From NCBI GenBank assembly GCA_944322285.1, contig CALUOR010000012.1, forward strand, positions 21,061-85,060: a DNA stretch of 64,000 nucleotides, written 5' to 3'. Made by a program: the position numbers and the translations under genes. Source of the DNA: an uncultured Bacteroides sp. GTDB lineage: Bacteria > Bacteroidota > Bacteroidia > Bacteroidales > Bacteroidaceae. Numbering within the stretch: the first letter of the stretch is position 1; the number at the start of each line of letters is the position of its first letter. Below the pieces are notes generated by a model. It did no database searches. It saw nothing but the letters and a program-made list of their open reading frames with translations, and was not told where the DNA came from. Shown here one piece after another: positions 6,370 through 16,263 of this stretch.

Positions 6370-8558
6370 ACCCCTTTCCCCACTACACCCAGCACGACCA
6401 AATGGACTGCGGCCCTACCTGCCTGCGGATGATAGCCGCGTGGTATGGCAAACGCTATTCGCTGGAAGGACTACGTGAAAAGAGCTTTCTGACCCGTGAG
6501 GGTGTGTCCATGTTAGGCATCAGCGAGGCGGCGGAACGCATCGGGCTGCGAAGCATGTGCGTACAAGTGGACTATAAGAAGTTATTGGAAGCTCCGTTGC
6601 CTTGCATTGTACACTGGAACCAGCAACACTTCGTGGTGGTGTATCGCATGGACAACAAGCATGTATGGGTGGCAGACCCGGGAGCGGAAAAGCTGAAATA
6701 TACCAAGGAAGAATTCTGTCGGTGCTGGCTCAGTGCCAGAAAGAATGGAGAAGACACGGGCATCGCCTTGCTGCTGGAACCTACACCAGAGTTCTATACG
6801 AAGGAGGATGACGGGGACGAAGGGGAGCGGAACCGGCGGGGGTTGGTGTTTATGTTCTCGTATCTGCGGCCCTACAAGCAACTCATCGGGCAACTGCTGT
6901 TGGGACTGTTGCTGGGCAGTCTTATCCAGCTGCTGCTGCCTTTCCTGACGCAAAGCGTGGTGGACTTCGGCATCAATAACCAGAACATGGGGTTTATCTG
7001 GTTGGTATTGGTGGCGCAACTGACACTGACCTTCAGCAGTTCGGCGGTGGAGTTTATCCGGGGCTGGATACTGCTGCACTTGGGCACACGGGTAAACATT
7101 TCCCTCATATCGGACTTCCTCGCCAAACTGATGCGCCTGCCCATGAGCTATTTCGACACAAAGATGACAGGCGACATCCTGCAACGCATCAACGACCATA
7201 CTCGCATACAGGACTTCTTGACGGGTAGTAGCTTGAGCGTAGTCTTCTCTGCGTTCAATATCGTGGTATTCGGGCTTGTATTGTTGCTCTACAGTCCGGT
7301 GGTGTTCGGCATCTTCATGGTGGGCAGCGCGTTGTACGTAGGCTACGTGTGGCTGTTCATGAAGAAGCGGGCGGAACTGGACCACAAGCGTTTCGCCCAG
7401 CAGAGCGCGAACCAGAGCAGCGTGATGCAACTGGTGACGGGTATGCAGGAAATAAAGCTCAGTGCCTGCGAGCGGCAAAAACGGTGGGAATGGGAACGCA
7501 TTCAGGCACGGCTGTTCAAGGTAAACATCCGGAGCCTAGCACTGAGGCAGTATCAGGACTCGGGAGCGGTGCTCATCAATCAGACGAAGAATGTGCTCAT
7601 CACAGGACTGGTGGCGAGCTTCGTGCTGCAGGGAGACATGACCTTGGGCATGATGATGTCCGTGCAATACATCATCGGGCAGCTGAACAGTCCGGTAAAC
7701 GAACTCATCACCTTTGCCCGCGACATGCAGGATGCCCGCCTGAGCATGAACCGCCTGAGCGAAGTGCGTGACAAACCGGATGAGGAGAATCCGGCCCGGC
7801 AGCCGTTGCAGGAAATTCCGCAAGGAGCGGGACTGCGGCTGGAGGACGTAAGCTTCAAGTACGATCCTTTGGCGGAGACACCGACTCTGGAGCATATTAA
7901 CCTGGACATTGAGGCGGGCAAGCAGACCGCCATCGTAGGCATGAGCGGCAGCGGAAAGACGACCTTGGTGAAGTTGCTGCTTGGTTTTTATCCGTCTGCG
8001 GCGGGACAAATCATGGTAGGAGGCAGCCCGCTGGAACTGTACAGTCCCCGACGATGGAGGCAACGGTGCGGAGTGGTGATGCAGGACGGCTTCATCTTCT
8101 CGGACAGCATAGCGGGCAACATTGCGCCGGGCGTGGAGCGGATAGACCGGGAACGGCTGAGACATGCGGCAAGGGTGGCATGCATAGAGGACTTCATCAA
8201 TGAACTGCCCTTACGCTACGACACAAAGATAGGCAGCGAAGGGCATGGACTGAGCCAGGGACAGAAACAGCGCATCCTGATAGCCCGTGCGGTGTACAAA
8301 GACCCGGCATTCATCTTCTTCGACGAAGCCACCAATGCCCTCGACGCCAATAACGAGCGGCGCATCATGGAGAACCTGGAAACTTTCTTCCGGGGACGAA
8401 CTTCGGTAGTAGTGGCTCACCGGCTGAGTACGGTGCGCCATGCGGACAAGATTGTAGTGATAGACCACGGACGCATTACAGAGGAGGGTACGCACGAGGA
8501 ACTGATAGCGCGGGAAGGACAATATTACAGGCTGGTGAAGAACCAATTGGAGGTGTAA
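6366..8558 (+). CDS. Peptidase-C39 ABC exporter (PCAT)
   Basis: A 730-residue peptidase-containing ABC transporter that cleaves double-glycine leaders and exports the core peptide. The C39 domain (1-135) has Cys15 in QMDCGPTC, His88 in QQHFVVV and Asp104 in VADPG. The membrane domain spans about 160-450. The nucleotide-binding domain shows Walker A GMSGSGKTT (about 522), signature LSQGQKQR (about 630), Walker B FIFFDEATNALD and switch AHRLS. I start at 6366 rather than 6351 because MNPFPHYTQHDQMDCG is the usual N-terminus and its ATG overlaps the preceding stop. It is followed without a gap by the HlyD-like adaptor. The natural substrate is most simply the peptide at 4823. Confidence 0.93.
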   Translation: MNPFPHYTQHDQMDCGPTCLRMIAAWYGKRYSLEGLREKSFLTREGVSMLGISEAAERIGLRSMCVQVDYKKLLEAPLPCIVHWNQQHFVVVYRMDNKHVWVADPGAEKLKYTKEEFCRCWLSARKNGEDTGIALLLEPTPEFYTKEDDGDEGERNRRGLVFMFSYLRPYKQLIGQLLLGLLLGSLIQLLLPFLTQSVVDFGINNQNMGFIWLVLVAQLTLTFSSSAVEFIRGWILLHLGTRVNISLISDFLAKLMRLPMSYFDTKMTGDILQRINDHTRIQDFLTGSSLSVVFSAFNIVVFGLVLLLYSPVVFGIFMVGSALYVGYVWLFMKKRAELDHKRFAQQSANQSSVMQLVTGMQEIKLSACERQKRWEWERIQARLFKVNIRSLALRQYQDSGAVLINQTKNVLITGLVASFVLQGDMTLGMMMSVQYIIGQLNSPVNELITFARDMQDARLSMNRLSEVRDKPDEENPARQPLQEIPQGAGLRLEDVSFKYDPLAETPTLEHINLDIEAGKQTAIVGMSGSGKTTLVKLLLGFYPSAAGQIMVGGSPLELYSPRRWRQRCGVVMQDGFIFSDSIAGNIAPGVERIDRERLRHAARVACIEDFINELPLRYDTKIGSEGHGLSQGQKQRILIARAVYKDPAFIFFDEATNALDANNERRIMENLETFFRGRTSVVVAHRLSTVRHADKIVVIDHGRITEEGTHEELIAREGQYYRLVKNQLEV

Positions 8559-9857
8559 ATGAACCAAGAAAAAGACAATGACATAGAATTACGCAGTGAG
8601 GAAGTGCAGGAGATACTGACCCGGCCGCCTCATGCCTTGGTGCGGTGGGGCATCACCATGTTCTTCAGTGTGCTGGCTGTAGTGTTCATCGGCGGATGTT
8701 TCTTTCAATATCCCGATGTGGTGGATGCCACAGTGACCGTTACCACCGAACGTCCTCCGGTATGGATGGTGGCACGAGGCAGCGGCAAAATAAAAGAAGT
8801 ATATCGGGCAGACTGTGACTCGGTACATGCGGGAGACTTGATAGCCGTACTGGAAAACCCCGCCAACACTATCGATGTGCGGAAACTGAAAGAACTATTG
8901 CAAGCATTCTACCTGACAGACAGTTGCGTACAAACGGTTCATTTTCCTGAAAAGCCTTCCTTGGGAAGCGTACAAACTGCCTATGCCGCTTTCCTAAGAA
9001 GCTTGACTGATTACCGCAACTACTTGGAACTGAATCTGTACGACCGGCAGATTAAAGCGACTGAGGAAGAACTGGAGGAATACGGGCATTACATCACTCA
9101 CCTGGAACGGCAGATTGTACTGGACGGCAAACTGATGGAAATAGCGGAAACCGTACACCAACGGGAAAAAAGCTTGTATGAAGAAGGGTTGACGGCCAAA
9201 GCGGAATATGAGGAAGCCCAACAGGCACTACTGTCCCAACAACAAAGCACGGAACAACTGATGACCTCGCTTTCCAATGCTCGCATCCAACAGGCTCAGT
9301 TGAAACAGACAATCCTGCAAACCCACATGGAACAGGAGCGGGAAGCCAATACGCTGCGTACCGCCCTGCAAACCGCCTGTAATGAGCTGAAAACAAGCAT
9401 CGGTGATTGGGAGCTGGCTTATCTTTTTGTCAGCCCGGCCGATGGCATCCTGTCCTACAACGATGTGTGGCAAAAGAACCAGAACGTGAACAGCGGTGAC
9501 AAGGTATTCTCTGTGGTAGCCAAAGATATGGGAGCCATTATCGGCAAGATAAAGCTGCCTACGGGAGGCTCGGGAAAAGTGAAACCCGGACAACGGGTAA
9601 ACATCAGCGTAACGGGTTACCCATATATGGAGTTCGGCTTCCTGACCGGTACGGTGCAATCCATCTCATTGTTGGCTGATGAAGAAAACATGTATACTGT
9701 CACCGTCAGTTTGCCGCAAGACTTGCGCACTTCCTACGGCAAGTCGTTGCACTTCAACGGCGAATTGTCCGGTACAGCTCAGGTGCTGACCGATGAACGA
9801 AGTGTAACCGCACGGTTGCTGAGTCCGTTGCGCTACGTGTGGGAAAAGTATCTTTGA
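8559..9857 (+). CDS. HlyD-family periplasmic adaptor of the peptide exporter
   Basis: 432 residues. A single inner-membrane helix lies at about 28-48, followed by a beta-barrel/lipoyl half (GSGKIKEVYRADCDSVHAGD), a long coiled coil (about 110-280, rich in Glu, Gln and Leu) and the second lipoyl half plus beta-barrel (SPADGILSYNDVWQKNQNVN, then PGQRVNISVTGYP). This is the membrane fusion protein that links a C39 ABC exporter to an outer-membrane channel, giving type I secretion across both membranes. It starts directly after the exporter stop. No TolC-like gene is in the locus, so a housekeeping outer-membrane factor is probably used. Confidence 0.9.
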   Translation: MNQEKDNDIELRSEEVQEILTRPPHALVRWGITMFFSVLAVVFIGGCFFQYPDVVDATVTVTTERPPVWMVARGSGKIKEVYRADCDSVHAGDLIAVLENPANTIDVRKLKELLQAFYLTDSCVQTVHFPEKPSLGSVQTAYAAFLRSLTDYRNYLELNLYDRQIKATEEELEEYGHYITHLERQIVLDGKLMEIAETVHQREKSLYEEGLTAKAEYEEAQQALLSQQQSTEQLMTSLSNARIQQAQLKQTILQTHMEQEREANTLRTALQTACNELKTSIGDWELAYLFVSPADGILSYNDVWQKNQNVNSGDKVFSVVAKDMGAIIGKIKLPTGGSGKVKPGQRVNISVTGYPYMEFGFLTGTVQSISLLADEENMYTVTVSLPQDLRTSYGKSLHFNGELSGTAQVLTDERSVTARLLSPLRYVWEKYL

Positions 9858-9968
9858 TTAGGACTTTGGACGTATTTGACAAATTGTTATAATTGGAATG
9901 AAAAAATACGCTCTTTCTTGTTTGTTTTCTCGACATTTTTTCGGATATTTGCCGTAAATCCAATCTCT

Positions 9969-10889
9969 ATGAAACCGATACGAAACTTTACCCAGTTGAC
10001 TGAGCACTTGAAAAGTCTGAACCGCCGGAAACGCATCGCGGTGGTTTGCGCCAACGACCCCAATACGGAGTACGCCATCGCCCGCGCCTTGGAAGAAGGC
10101 ATTGCCGAGTTTTTGATGTTGGGCAATCCTGCCATCCTGCATAAGTATCCTACCTTGCGGCGTTATCCGGAATATGTGAAAATTGTCCCCATCGACAATC
10201 CCGATGAAGCGGCGCGTGAGGCCGTGCGCATGGCGCGCGAGGGCGAAGCGGATATTCTGATGAAAGGCATCATCAACACAGACAACCTGCTTCATGCCGT
10301 GCTGGACAAGGAGTGTGGGCTTTTGCCTCGCGGCAAGGTACTGACCCATCTGGCCGTGATGCAGATTCCTACGTATCACAAGTTGCTGTTCTTCTCCGAT
10401 GCGGCGGTCATCCCCCGGCCCACTTTGCAACAACGCATCGAGATGATACAATACGCCATCCGCACGTGTCGCCATTTTGGCATCGGCCGTCCCCGCATCG
10501 CGTTGATACACTGCACGGAGAAGGTCAGCGCCAAATTCCCCCATTCGTTGGATTATGTGAACATCGTAGAGCTGGCCGAAGCGGGCGAGTTTGGCGATGT
10601 GATTATCGACGGTCCGCTGGACGTGAAGACCGCTTGCGAGAAGACGAGCGGAGAAATCAAAGGCATTGTTTCTCCCATCGACGGGGAAGCCGATGTGCTC
10701 ATCTTTCCCAATATCGAGTCCGGCAATGCCTTCTATAAGGCCATGACCGTCTTTGCCTATGCCGAGATGGCGGGGCTGTTGCAAGGCCCTGTCTGCCCCG
10801 TGGTGCTTCCTTCGCGTAGCGATAGCGGGCTGTCTAAATATTATAGTATGGCTATGGCTTGTCTCACTTCTAATGATTTGGACGAATGA
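9969..10889 (+). CDS. ptb: Phosphate butyryltransferase
   Basis: 306 residues of the phosphate acetyl/butyryltransferase family, converting acyl-CoA plus phosphate to acyl-phosphate plus CoA. The C-terminal half carries the family pattern with SPIDGEADVLIFPNIESGN and a conserved PSRSDS near the end. I start at the ATG at 9969 (MKPIRNFTQLTEHL); the frame upstream to 9876 lacks homologous character. It overlaps the butyrate kinase gene by ATGA, so the two are translationally coupled. In Bacteroides the pair more likely acts on butyryl-, isobutyryl- or isovaleryl-CoA from amino-acid breakdown than in classical butyrate fermentation; this is inference. Confidence 0.88.
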   Translation: MKPIRNFTQLTEHLKSLNRRKRIAVVCANDPNTEYAIARALEEGIAEFLMLGNPAILHKYPTLRRYPEYVKIVPIDNPDEAAREAVRMAREGEADILMKGIINTDNLLHAVLDKECGLLPRGKVLTHLAVMQIPTYHKLLFFSDAAVIPRPTLQQRIEMIQYAIRTCRHFGIGRPRIALIHCTEKVSAKFPHSLDYVNIVELAEAGEFGDVIIDGPLDVKTACEKTSGEIKGIVSPIDGEADVLIFPNIESGNAFYKAMTVFAYAEMAGLLQGPVCPVVLPSRSDSGLSKYYSMAMACLTSNDLDE

Positions 10890-11968
10890 AAATATTGGTT
10901 ATCAATCCCGGCTCTACTTCCACCAAGATGGCGGTTTACGAAGACGAGCGTGCCGTGTTTGTCAAGACCTTGCGCCATCCCGTGGACGACCTGATGCGTT
11001 ATCCCCGCATCATCGACCAGTTTGAGTTTCGTAAGAACTTGGTGCTCGACGAGTTGCAACGCGAAGGCATCCCTTTCCGCTTCGACGCCATCATCGGCCG
11101 GGGCGGCTTGCTGAAGCCCATTCCCGGCGGAGTGTACGAGGTGAACGATGCCATGCTGGACGACATTATGCACGCCATGCGTACCCATGCCTGCAACTTG
11201 GGGTGCCTGATTGCTTCCGAACTGGCTCATGCCTTGCCCGGTTGCCGCGCTTTCATAGCCGACCCCGGCGTGGTGGACGAACTGGACGAAGTGGCGCGCG
11301 TCACCGGTTCACCGCTTATGCCGCGTATCGTCATCTGGCATGCACTGAACCAACGCGCCATTGCCCGGCGTTATGCCGCCGAACAGACCGCCTTGCATCC
11401 CGCTCAGCCCGTGCGTTATGAAGACTTGGACTTGATTGTATGCCATTTGGGCGGAGGAATTTCCGTGGGGACTCACCACAAAGGCCGTTGCGTCGACGTG
11501 AACAATGCGTTGGATGGTGAAGGACCTTTCTCGCCCGAGCGGGCCGGGACATTGCCTGCGGGCGATTTGATAGACTTGTGCTTCTCCGGTAAGTTGTCGC
11601 AGGCGGAATTGAAGAAACGCATCTCCGGACGTGCCGGATTGGCCGCCCATCTGGGCACGACCGATGTGCGCGAGGTGGAGCGGCGGATTGCGGAAGGAGA
11701 CGAACACGCCCGCTTAGTGCTGGATGCCATGATTTACCAGATAGCCAAAAGCATCGGGGCGGCTTCGGTCGTGCTCTACGGTCGGGTAGATGCCATTCTG
11801 CTTACAGGCGGCATCGCCCATTCCGATTATATTGTTTCCCGTTTGCGCAAGCGCGTTTCCTTCCTGGCGCCCGTGCATGTCTATCCCGGTGAGGACGAAC
11901 TGGAGGCTTTGGCGCTGAACGCGTTAGGAGCTTTGCGGGGAGAACTGGAAATCTTGATTTATCGCTGA
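10886..11968 (+). CDS. buk: Butyrate kinase
   Basis: 360 residues of the acetokinase family, making butyrate (or a branched-chain acid) plus ATP from the acyl-phosphate. Visible motifs are the N-terminal phosphate loop INPGSTSTK, GRGGLLKPIPGGVYEVND, the second phosphate motif HLGGGISVGTH and GRVDAILLTGGIAHS in the adenosine motif. Its start overlaps the ptb stop (ATGA at 10886-10889). Length and motif order match the family. The two genes give a short route for substrate-level phosphorylation and may link to the indolepyruvate-type oxidoreductase at 40425-42617. Confidence 0.93.
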   Translation: MKILVINPGSTSTKMAVYEDERAVFVKTLRHPVDDLMRYPRIIDQFEFRKNLVLDELQREGIPFRFDAIIGRGGLLKPIPGGVYEVNDAMLDDIMHAMRTHACNLGCLIASELAHALPGCRAFIADPGVVDELDEVARVTGSPLMPRIVIWHALNQRAIARRYAAEQTALHPAQPVRYEDLDLIVCHLGGGISVGTHHKGRCVDVNNALDGEGPFSPERAGTLPAGDLIDLCFSGKLSQAELKKRISGRAGLAAHLGTTDVREVERRIAEGDEHARLVLDAMIYQIAKSIGAASVVLYGRVDAILLTGGIAHSDYIVSRLRKRVSFLAPVHVYPGEDELEALALNALGALRGELEILIYR

Positions 11969-12061
11969 TTGATTATATAAACAACACAAAAGTGATATAG
12001 ATTTCAACAAAACTTAAAGTGTAAGGGGATGGAGGTGAAACGTTGAATGGAAAGATTTTAG

Positions 12062-12069
12062 TATCTTTG
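12062..12069 (+). promoter_or_regulatory. Candidate -7 box of the hybrid sensor gene
   Basis: TATCTTTG fits TAnnTTTG and lies 30 bases before the ATG at 12100. A TTG at 12043-12045 precedes it at about 16 bases, shorter than the usual spacing. Confidence 0.45.
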
Positions 12070-12099
12070 CCTGCTGAACAAAAACAGAATTAAGATACT

Positions 12100-15000
12100 A
12101 TGACACGTTTTCATGCATTGCTATGTTTTATTGGAGCTATTTGTTGCAGCCTGTTTGTATCGAGTCATATTCATGCGCAAATTCAAGAGCTTTCGGGCAT
12201 TCATTTCACCCATATCGGCATAGAGGACGGATTGTCCCAAAACATTGTGTATGCCATTGCGCAGGATGAACGTGGCAACATGTGGTTTGCCACTCAAAAT
12301 GGACTTAACAAATATGATGGCTATGATTTTACCGTTTATCATCACGATGACAATGACCCGCACAGCATAGTGGATGACATTGTGCGTATCTGCACGATAG
12401 ACGGTCGGGGGCGACTGTGGATAGGTACAGCCAATGGACTATCCCTTTATAATGCCAGTTTGGACAATTTTGACTCTTATCCTATCCCTAATAAAATAAA
12501 AAGAGGCATTGAAAATGTAGTAGAAGTGAATGATTCTCTTCTATTATTATATACAGAGAATAAATCTTTGCTGGCTTTTAACTCTCGGACCTGTCAGTAT
12601 TCTGACTCAATTCCGCTTTCTATTCCCTCAACGATAGCCCCGACTTCGATAGATAAACAGGGAGACCATATTTATATAGGTACCCGTGCCGGCATATATG
12701 ACTACTCCGTATCACAAGATGAAGGCGCGTATATTTTATCCGAACAGTTGGAAGGCATGCAGATATTTTCTGTATTGAGGCAATCTCCTTCCCGGATATG
12801 GATAGCTACGGAAGGACACGGACTGTTTGCATACCATCCGCAGACCGGAGAACTTGCGCGCTATGCTCATTCCCGGCAGGAGAGAGCCGGGAAGTCCATA
12901 GGGTCCGACTATGTTCGTGTTCTTACGTTGGATAATCATAATCGCTTATGGGTAGGCACGCTTAACTCGCTCAATATCTATGATGAAGAGAACGACCGTT
13001 TTATAGATTATGCTCAAATGGGGCACAACGAAAGTCTCCATAATTTTTCCGTGCGCGATATTTATGCCGATACGCAAGGCGGTATGTGGCTTGCCACTTA
13101 CTATGGAGGCGTTTATTACTATCATCCGTTGAGAAACCGTTTCCGGAATTTGCATACCGAGAGCTTTCCTTGTCCGTTAAGTTCTAATATCATCAATTGT
13201 ATGCAGACGGATGCACATGGCGAAGTATGGATAGGGACAAACCGTGGCGGAGTGAACCGCTATAATCCGCAAAACCACACCATAACTTATTATACCCAGA
13301 AAGACGGGCTAAGGTCGAATGACATTAAATCCTTTCTTTTTGACGAAGAAAAGGGGCTTGTTTACATCGGAACTCATACGGGTGGACTAAGCATCTTAGA
13401 GCGAAGGTCAGGACGTGTCACAACCGTTAATGACAGCTTGATGAAAAACTGCTATGCGCTTAAGGAGGATAAAGATGGTGATTATTTAGTTAGTGGTATT
13501 GACAATCTGTATCGTTTTTATACATCGACTCGCAAAGTCGGATTTATTGAGGGAAAATCGGCTTTAAGTGACGATTTCGAAAGAGTAACTGATATTCAAC
13601 GCGACAGGAGAGGCAGACTATGGCTTGTCAGTGAAGTGGGTTTGTCTACTTATATGGAGGAAAAAGGACGTCTAAAACAGTGCCGGGTGTTACCCGCTTC
13701 CTCTCCGCTTTATCATCTTTATATTAATTGTTTGTATGAAGGAAAGGATGGCATGTTTTGGATAGGAACCCGGAACGGATTGTATTGTTTTGATGAGAAA
13801 CAACAAAACATCAAGCATTATACCACCGCCAATGGCTTGTCCAATAATGTAGTGCAGAGCATTCAAGAGGACAGTTACGGACGGTTGTGGATTGCTACAG
13901 ATAGAGGGCTTTGCTCTTTTCATCCACGTTCTGAACGTTTTCGGCGTTATTCCAATGACGAATTACAAAATAGTCAGTTCTCGCCTAATGCTTCCTGTCA
14001 GACTCCTGACGGAACCATGTATTTTGGCGGAATGAATGGAGTCGTTATTTTTAATCCGGACAAACTTACGGATAATCCTTACATTCCTCCGGTGGTTATC
14101 AATCGTTTAGAGTTGTTCAATAAGCCGGTCGTTCCCGGAGACGAGACCGGCATATTGACTCAAAGTATCAGCGAGACGCAAAGCATTACTTTGGAGGCCG
14201 GTCAGAGCATGTTTTCTATTCAGTTCGTTGTATCAAATTATGTGTCGGGCAACCATAACACGTTTGCTTACAAGCTGGACGGATATGATAAAGAATGGTA
14301 TTATACAGACACGCGCCGTACGGCTTTCTACTCCAATCTTCCGCATGGTACATATCGTTTCTTAGTAAAAGCCGCTAACAATGATGGAAAGTGGAACGAT
14401 ACGCCAACGGAATTGGAAATAACCATCTTACCCGTATGGTATAAAACTTGGTGGGCTACCTTGTTATTCATTATTGCTTTTATTGGAGTCTCGGTCTTTG
14501 TATTCCGTTACTTCTGGATTCGGAAAACCATGAAGACACAAATAGAAATGGAACGTATTGACAAGGAGAGGCAGAAAGAGGTCAATGAGATGAAATTGCG
14601 TTTCTTTATCAACATTTCCCACGAACTGCGTACACCGCTTACGCTTATTATCTCGCCTTTGCAAGAAATACTGGCCAAAGTCAGCGACCGTTGGATTCAT
14701 GGCCAGTTGGAGATGGTGCAGCGCAATGCCAACCGTCTGTTACATTTGGTAAACCAGTTAATGGACTATCGGCGTGCTGAATTGGGCGTTTTCAGCTTAA
14801 AGGTTAAGCCGGTTCCCATTCATCGGATCATTGAAAAAGATTTCCAGTTTTATGAACGGGTGGCGCAACATAAAAAGATAGCATACAATTTCCATTCCGA
14901 TTTAGCGGATAAGCTGGTGTTGTGTGACCCTCATTATTTGGAGCTGATAGTCAATAATCTGTTGTCGAATGCATTCAAGTATACGGGGGAAGGAAAGAGC

Positions 15001-16173
15001 ATTACGCTTACCCTGCAAGAGAAAGACCATACTTTATTGCTTCAGGTGGCGGATACCGGCAATGGTATTCCTATTGACAAGCAAGGAAAAATATTCGAAC
15101 GATTCTATCAAGTAGACAACGAACATCCGGGTAGCGGTATCGGACTTTCATTGGTACAACGATTGGTCGAACTTCATCACGGTCGCATCGAGTTGGAAAG
15201 TACGGAAGGTGTGGGTAGCTCTTTTTCTATTTATTTGCCTACAGATGAGCAGTCATATAAACCGGAGGAACATGCCGGTGCCAGCGCGGACGAACGTCAA
15301 TATACCACTAATGCCCCGATGATGTACACATTGGATACTGATGCAGAACAGAAAGAAATGATTTCAATGGATGATAGTGAATGTGGCGTGGAGAATCATG
15401 ATTCTTCAAAACGAGAACATATTTTAGTGGTAGAAGACAATGTGGATATCCGTCATTATCTGGCAGCGGAACTGGGCCGATATTTTTGGGTGAACGAAGC
15501 GGCCAATGGGGATGAAGCCCTTGCAATATTAAAAGAACAAGAAGATATTGAACTTATTTTAACGGATGTCATGATGCCCGGAACCGATGGCATTCAGCTC
15601 TGCAAACGAGTGAAACAGAATTTGCAGACCAGCCATATTCCTGTCATTATTTTATCCGCCAAGACTGAAATCAAAGAGCAATTGGAAGGGCTGCAAGTCG
15701 GTGCGGATGATTATATTCCCAAACCTTTCGCCATGCCGGTGGTATTGGCAAAAATACGAAACCTGTTCCGCATGCGTTATTTGATTCGTCAACGATACGC
15801 TCAGTCTCAAGAAGTGGAACCGGAAAAAATCGCTCTCAATACATTGGATCAGGAGTTGCTGGAGAAGGCCATCCACATAGTAGAAACTCATTTGGACGAT
15901 GTGGACTTCTCAACCGAATTGTTTGCCCGTGAGATGTGCATGAGCCGTTCCGGCTTGCATACGAAGTTGAAGGCGCTAACCGGTGAGTCGGCCAACGATT
16001 TTATTCGTAAGATTCGTTTCAATCGGGCTGCCCAATTGCTGAAAGAAGGACGTTATACAGTAGCCGAAATCAGTATGATGGTAGGTTACAATACTCCGTC
16101 CTATTTTGCCAGCAGTTTTAAGAAACATTTCGGCTGCCAGCCATCGGAATATGGAAAGAAACCTCAAGATTAA
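12100..16173 (+). CDS. Hybrid two-component system sensor/regulator (HTCS) of the polysaccharide locus
   Basis: 1357 residues, one-protein sensor and regulator. Order: signal peptide (1-26); a periplasmic two-bladed propeller sensor made of Reg_prop repeats (many G-x-LWIGT and MWFAT units, about 35-690); a Y_Y_Y domain; a membrane helix near 785-808; a histidine kinase with H-box NISHELRTPLTLI (His near 841) and ATPase boxes DTGNGIP and GSGIGLSL; a receiver domain (VVEDNVDI, phospho-acceptor in LILTDVMMPG near 1155); and an AraC-type HTH at 1260-1355. HTCS proteins bind an oligosaccharide in the periplasm and activate the adjacent susC/susD genes. It lies directly before the lyase and GH88 genes and is the obvious regulator of 16264-31226. 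Confidence 0.95.
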   Translation: MTRFHALLCFIGAICCSLFVSSHIHAQIQELSGIHFTHIGIEDGLSQNIVYAIAQDERGNMWFATQNGLNKYDGYDFTVYHHDDNDPHSIVDDIVRICTIDGRGRLWIGTANGLSLYNASLDNFDSYPIPNKIKRGIENVVEVNDSLLLLYTENKSLLAFNSRTCQYSDSIPLSIPSTIAPTSIDKQGDHIYIGTRAGIYDYSVSQDEGAYILSEQLEGMQIFSVLRQSPSRIWIATEGHGLFAYHPQTGELARYAHSRQERAGKSIGSDYVRVLTLDNHNRLWVGTLNSLNIYDEENDRFIDYAQMGHNESLHNFSVRDIYADTQGGMWLATYYGGVYYYHPLRNRFRNLHTESFPCPLSSNIINCMQTDAHGEVWIGTNRGGVNRYNPQNHTITYYTQKDGLRSNDIKSFLFDEEKGLVYIGTHTGGLSILERRSGRVTTVNDSLMKNCYALKEDKDGDYLVSGIDNLYRFYTSTRKVGFIEGKSALSDDFERVTDIQRDRRGRLWLVSEVGLSTYMEEKGRLKQCRVLPASSPLYHLYINCLYEGKDGMFWIGTRNGLYCFDEKQQNIKHYTTANGLSNNVVQSIQEDSYGRLWIATDRGLCSFHPRSERFRRYSNDELQNSQFSPNASCQTPDGTMYFGGMNGVVIFNPDKLTDNPYIPPVVINRLELFNKPVVPGDETGILTQSISETQSITLEAGQSMFSIQFVVSNYVSGNHNTFAYKLDGYDKEWYYTDTRRTAFYSNLPHGTYRFLVKAANNDGKWNDTPTELEITILPVWYKTWWATLLFIIAFIGVSVFVFRYFWIRKTMKTQIEMERIDKERQKEVNEMKLRFFINISHELRTPLTLIISPLQEILAKVSDRWIHGQLEMVQRNANRLLHLVNQLMDYRRAELGVFSLKVKPVPIHRIIEKDFQFYERVAQHKKIAYNFHSDLADKLVLCDPHYLELIVNNLLSNAFKYTGEGKSITLTLQEKDHTLLLQVADTGNGIPIDKQGKIFERFYQVDNEHPGSGIGLSLVQRLVELHHGRIELESTEGVGSSFSIYLPTDEQSYKPEEHAGASADERQYTTNAPMMYTLDTDAEQKEMISMDDSECGVENHDSSKREHILVVEDNVDIRHYLAAELGRYFWVNEAANGDEALAILKEQEDIELILTDVMMPGTDGIQLCKRVKQNLQTSHIPVIILSAKTEIKEQLEGLQVGADDYIPKPFAMPVVLAKIRNLFRMRYLIRQRYAQSQEVEPEKIALNTLDQELLEKAIHIVETHLDDVDFSTELFAREMCMSRSGLHTKLKALTGESANDFIRKIRFNRAAQLLKEGRYTVAEISMMVGYNTPSYFASSFKKHFGCQPSEYGKKPQD

Positions 16174-16238
16174 TAACAGCTTATACAAATCTTGAATGAA
16201 TTTGCACAAAAGTGAAAACTTGCAATCTTTCATCTTGC

Positions 16239-16246
16239 TATTTTTG
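16239..16246 (+). promoter_or_regulatory. Candidate -7 box of the lyase/GH88 transcript
   Basis: TATTTTTG matches TAnnTTTG 17 bases before the ATG at 16264. A TTG at 16220-16222 is 16 bases upstream. It is placed as expected for an HTCS-controlled promoter. Confidence 0.45.
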
Positions 16247-16263
16247 CAGGAAAAAGATAGACA

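Noticed and set aside
6582-7478. 298-residue open frame opposite the C39 exporter
   Set aside because: Codon shadow of the exporter; low-complexity His/Gln-rich product, no domain.
9858-10784. 308-residue open frame opposite ptb
   Set aside because: Shadow of ptb, which has clear family motifs.
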